32,205 bases of DNA from an uncultured Anaeroplasmataceae bacterium (GTDB taxonomy: Bacteria > Bacillota_I > Bacilli_A > Acholeplasmatales > Anaeroplasmataceae), in the NCBI GenBank assembly GCA_947629825.1, contig CANRFF010000009.1, positions 1-32,205 of the forward strand. Reading direction: 5' to 3'. The position numbers and the translations under genes are program-made. The notes under the pieces were generated by a model. The model was not told the DNA's origin. It ran no database searches and saw only the letters and a program-made list of their open reading frames with translations. Below are positions 31,677 through 32,205 of this stretch, piece by piece (positions within the stretch are counted from its first letter, which is position 1; every line of letters begins with the position of its first letter).

Positions 31677-32102
31677 ATGCCAAGAGTAAAAGGTGGATAT
31701 ACCACAAGAAGAAGACGTAAAGCGATTTTGAAATTAGCCAAAGGATATTATGGTTCCAAACATGCTTTATATAAAACCGCTCATGAACAGGTAATGCGTT
31801 CGTGGGCGTATGCCTACCGTGATCGGAAGCAAAGAAAAAGAGATTTCCGTAAACTGTGGATTACTCGTATCAATGCCGCTTGTCAGTTGAATGATATCAA
31901 ATATTCCAGATTTATCAACGGCTTGTCCAAAGCAGGCGTTCAGATCAACCGGAAGATGCTTGCGGAAATGGCGGTCAATGATCCGAAAGGATTTGCCGTT
32001 CTTTGCGAGACTGCGAAAAAAGCATTGACGAAAAAGACGACGAAAAAACAACCGAAAGAAAACGTTGTCGTATTGAAAAAACTTCCAAAAAATTCCAAAT
32101 AA
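31677..32102 (+). CDS. rplT: 50S ribosomal protein bL20 with C-terminal extension
   Basis: Ribosomal protein needed for early 50S assembly and, in this gene order, the likely repressor of its own operon. Conserved stretches: [52 protein letters not shown] and [14 protein letters not shown]. It is 141 aa, whereas bL20 is normally about 119; the extra 22 residues are a Lys-rich tail after residue 119. AGGTGGAGG precedes ATG. A terminator follows the stop. Confidence 0.96.
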   Translation: MPRVKGGYTTRRRRKAILKLAKGYYGSKHALYKTAHEQVMRSWAYAYRDRKQRKRDFRKLWITRINAACQLNDIKYSRFINGLSKAGVQINRKMLAEMAVNDPKGFAVLCETAKKALTKKTTKKQPKENVVVLKKLPKNSK

Positions 32103-32128
32103 TAGGTGTTCGCACCTATTATTTTTTT
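32101..32128 (+). terminator. Terminator of the infC-rpmI-rplT operon
   Basis: AATAGGTG (32101-32108) pairs perfectly with CACCTATT (32113-32120) around a TTCG tetraloop and is followed by ATTTTTTT. Confidence 0.9.
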
Positions 32129-32145
32129 GGCCCTTTAACTTTTTA

Positions 32146-32205
32146 GGGGGTCAAGGGGGGAATGGGGTATTTACCAAATTAGGGGGTACCCTATTTACCA
32201 AATTG
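32146..32205. repeat. G-tract region with a 24-bp-period direct repeat
   Basis: Runs of five, six, four and five G occur at 32146-32150, 32155-32160, 32164-32167 and 32182-32186, unlike anything else in this low-G+C window. TATTTACCAAATT occurs twice (32168-32180 and 32192-32204) with a 24-bp period. The region is cut by the window end. It could be the edge of a repeat array or mobile element; no coding sequence is seen. Confidence 0.5.

Overview
The window reads as chromosomal DNA from an endospore-forming, low-G+C Bacillota (Firmicutes). The evidence is the spore genes spoIIAA, spoIIAB, spoVAC, spoVAD, spoVAE and spoIVA, an acetylase-type diaminopimelate pathway (dapH), Bacillus-like gene orders (rimP-nusA-ylxR-ylxQ-infB-rbfA and infC-rpmI-rplT), strong AGGAGG-type ribosome binding sites and A/T-rich intergenic DNA. 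Compact genes and small intergenic gaps would fit a Bacilli/Erysipelotrichia-like gut lineage, but that placement is inference.

Layout. 1-2800: spoIIAA-spoIIAB, then spoVAC-spoVAD-spoVAE. sigF, which normally follows spoIIAB, is absent, and a good sigma-G-type promoter sits in its place. Two Spo0A-box-like sites precede spoIIAA. 2800-5950: a CPBP membrane protease, a flavin reductase-like protein, an M19 dipeptidase and, on the other strand, an MgtC/SapB protein. 6000-7950: spoIVA and the HU gene; the HU promoter contains an exact Spo0A box. 7959-8939: an ankyrin-repeat protein. 8943-16987: a lysine/diaminopimelate operon headed by a lysine riboswitch and terminator: lysA, dapF, dapA, dapB, dapH, asd, lysC and the N-acetyl-DAP deacetylase gene. 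Only the DAP aminotransferase is missing. 17032-19604: an MFS transporter on the minus strand with a palindromic operator candidate, cysK, and a small stand-alone protein like the C-terminus of FakA/YloV. 19753-22020: an orphan hybrid histidine kinase and a divergent DarG-like macro-domain protein.

22028-26389: the transcription/translation operon rimP-nusA-ylxR-ylxQ-infB-rbfA. 26393-27818: a small Pro/Tyr/Met-rich protein that may be a coat protein, an Mrp/NBP35 ATPase, and a small unrecognised protein. 27905-30684: a tightly overlapping four-gene unit with a secreted Ser-rich beta protein, a membrane-anchored extracytoplasmic protein, a short ABC ATPase and a six-helix permease. I recognise no described system here, and it is the best candidate for something new. 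30729-32128: infC-rpmI-rplT behind a leader with two mutually exclusive hairpins, with infC apparently starting at ATT. 32140-32205: unusual G-tracts and a 24-bp-period repeat cut by the window edge.

No tRNA, rRNA, CRISPR array or transposase gene was seen. All gene-free stretches are shorter than 300 bases. Functions are assigned by recognising protein motifs by eye; no database search was run.
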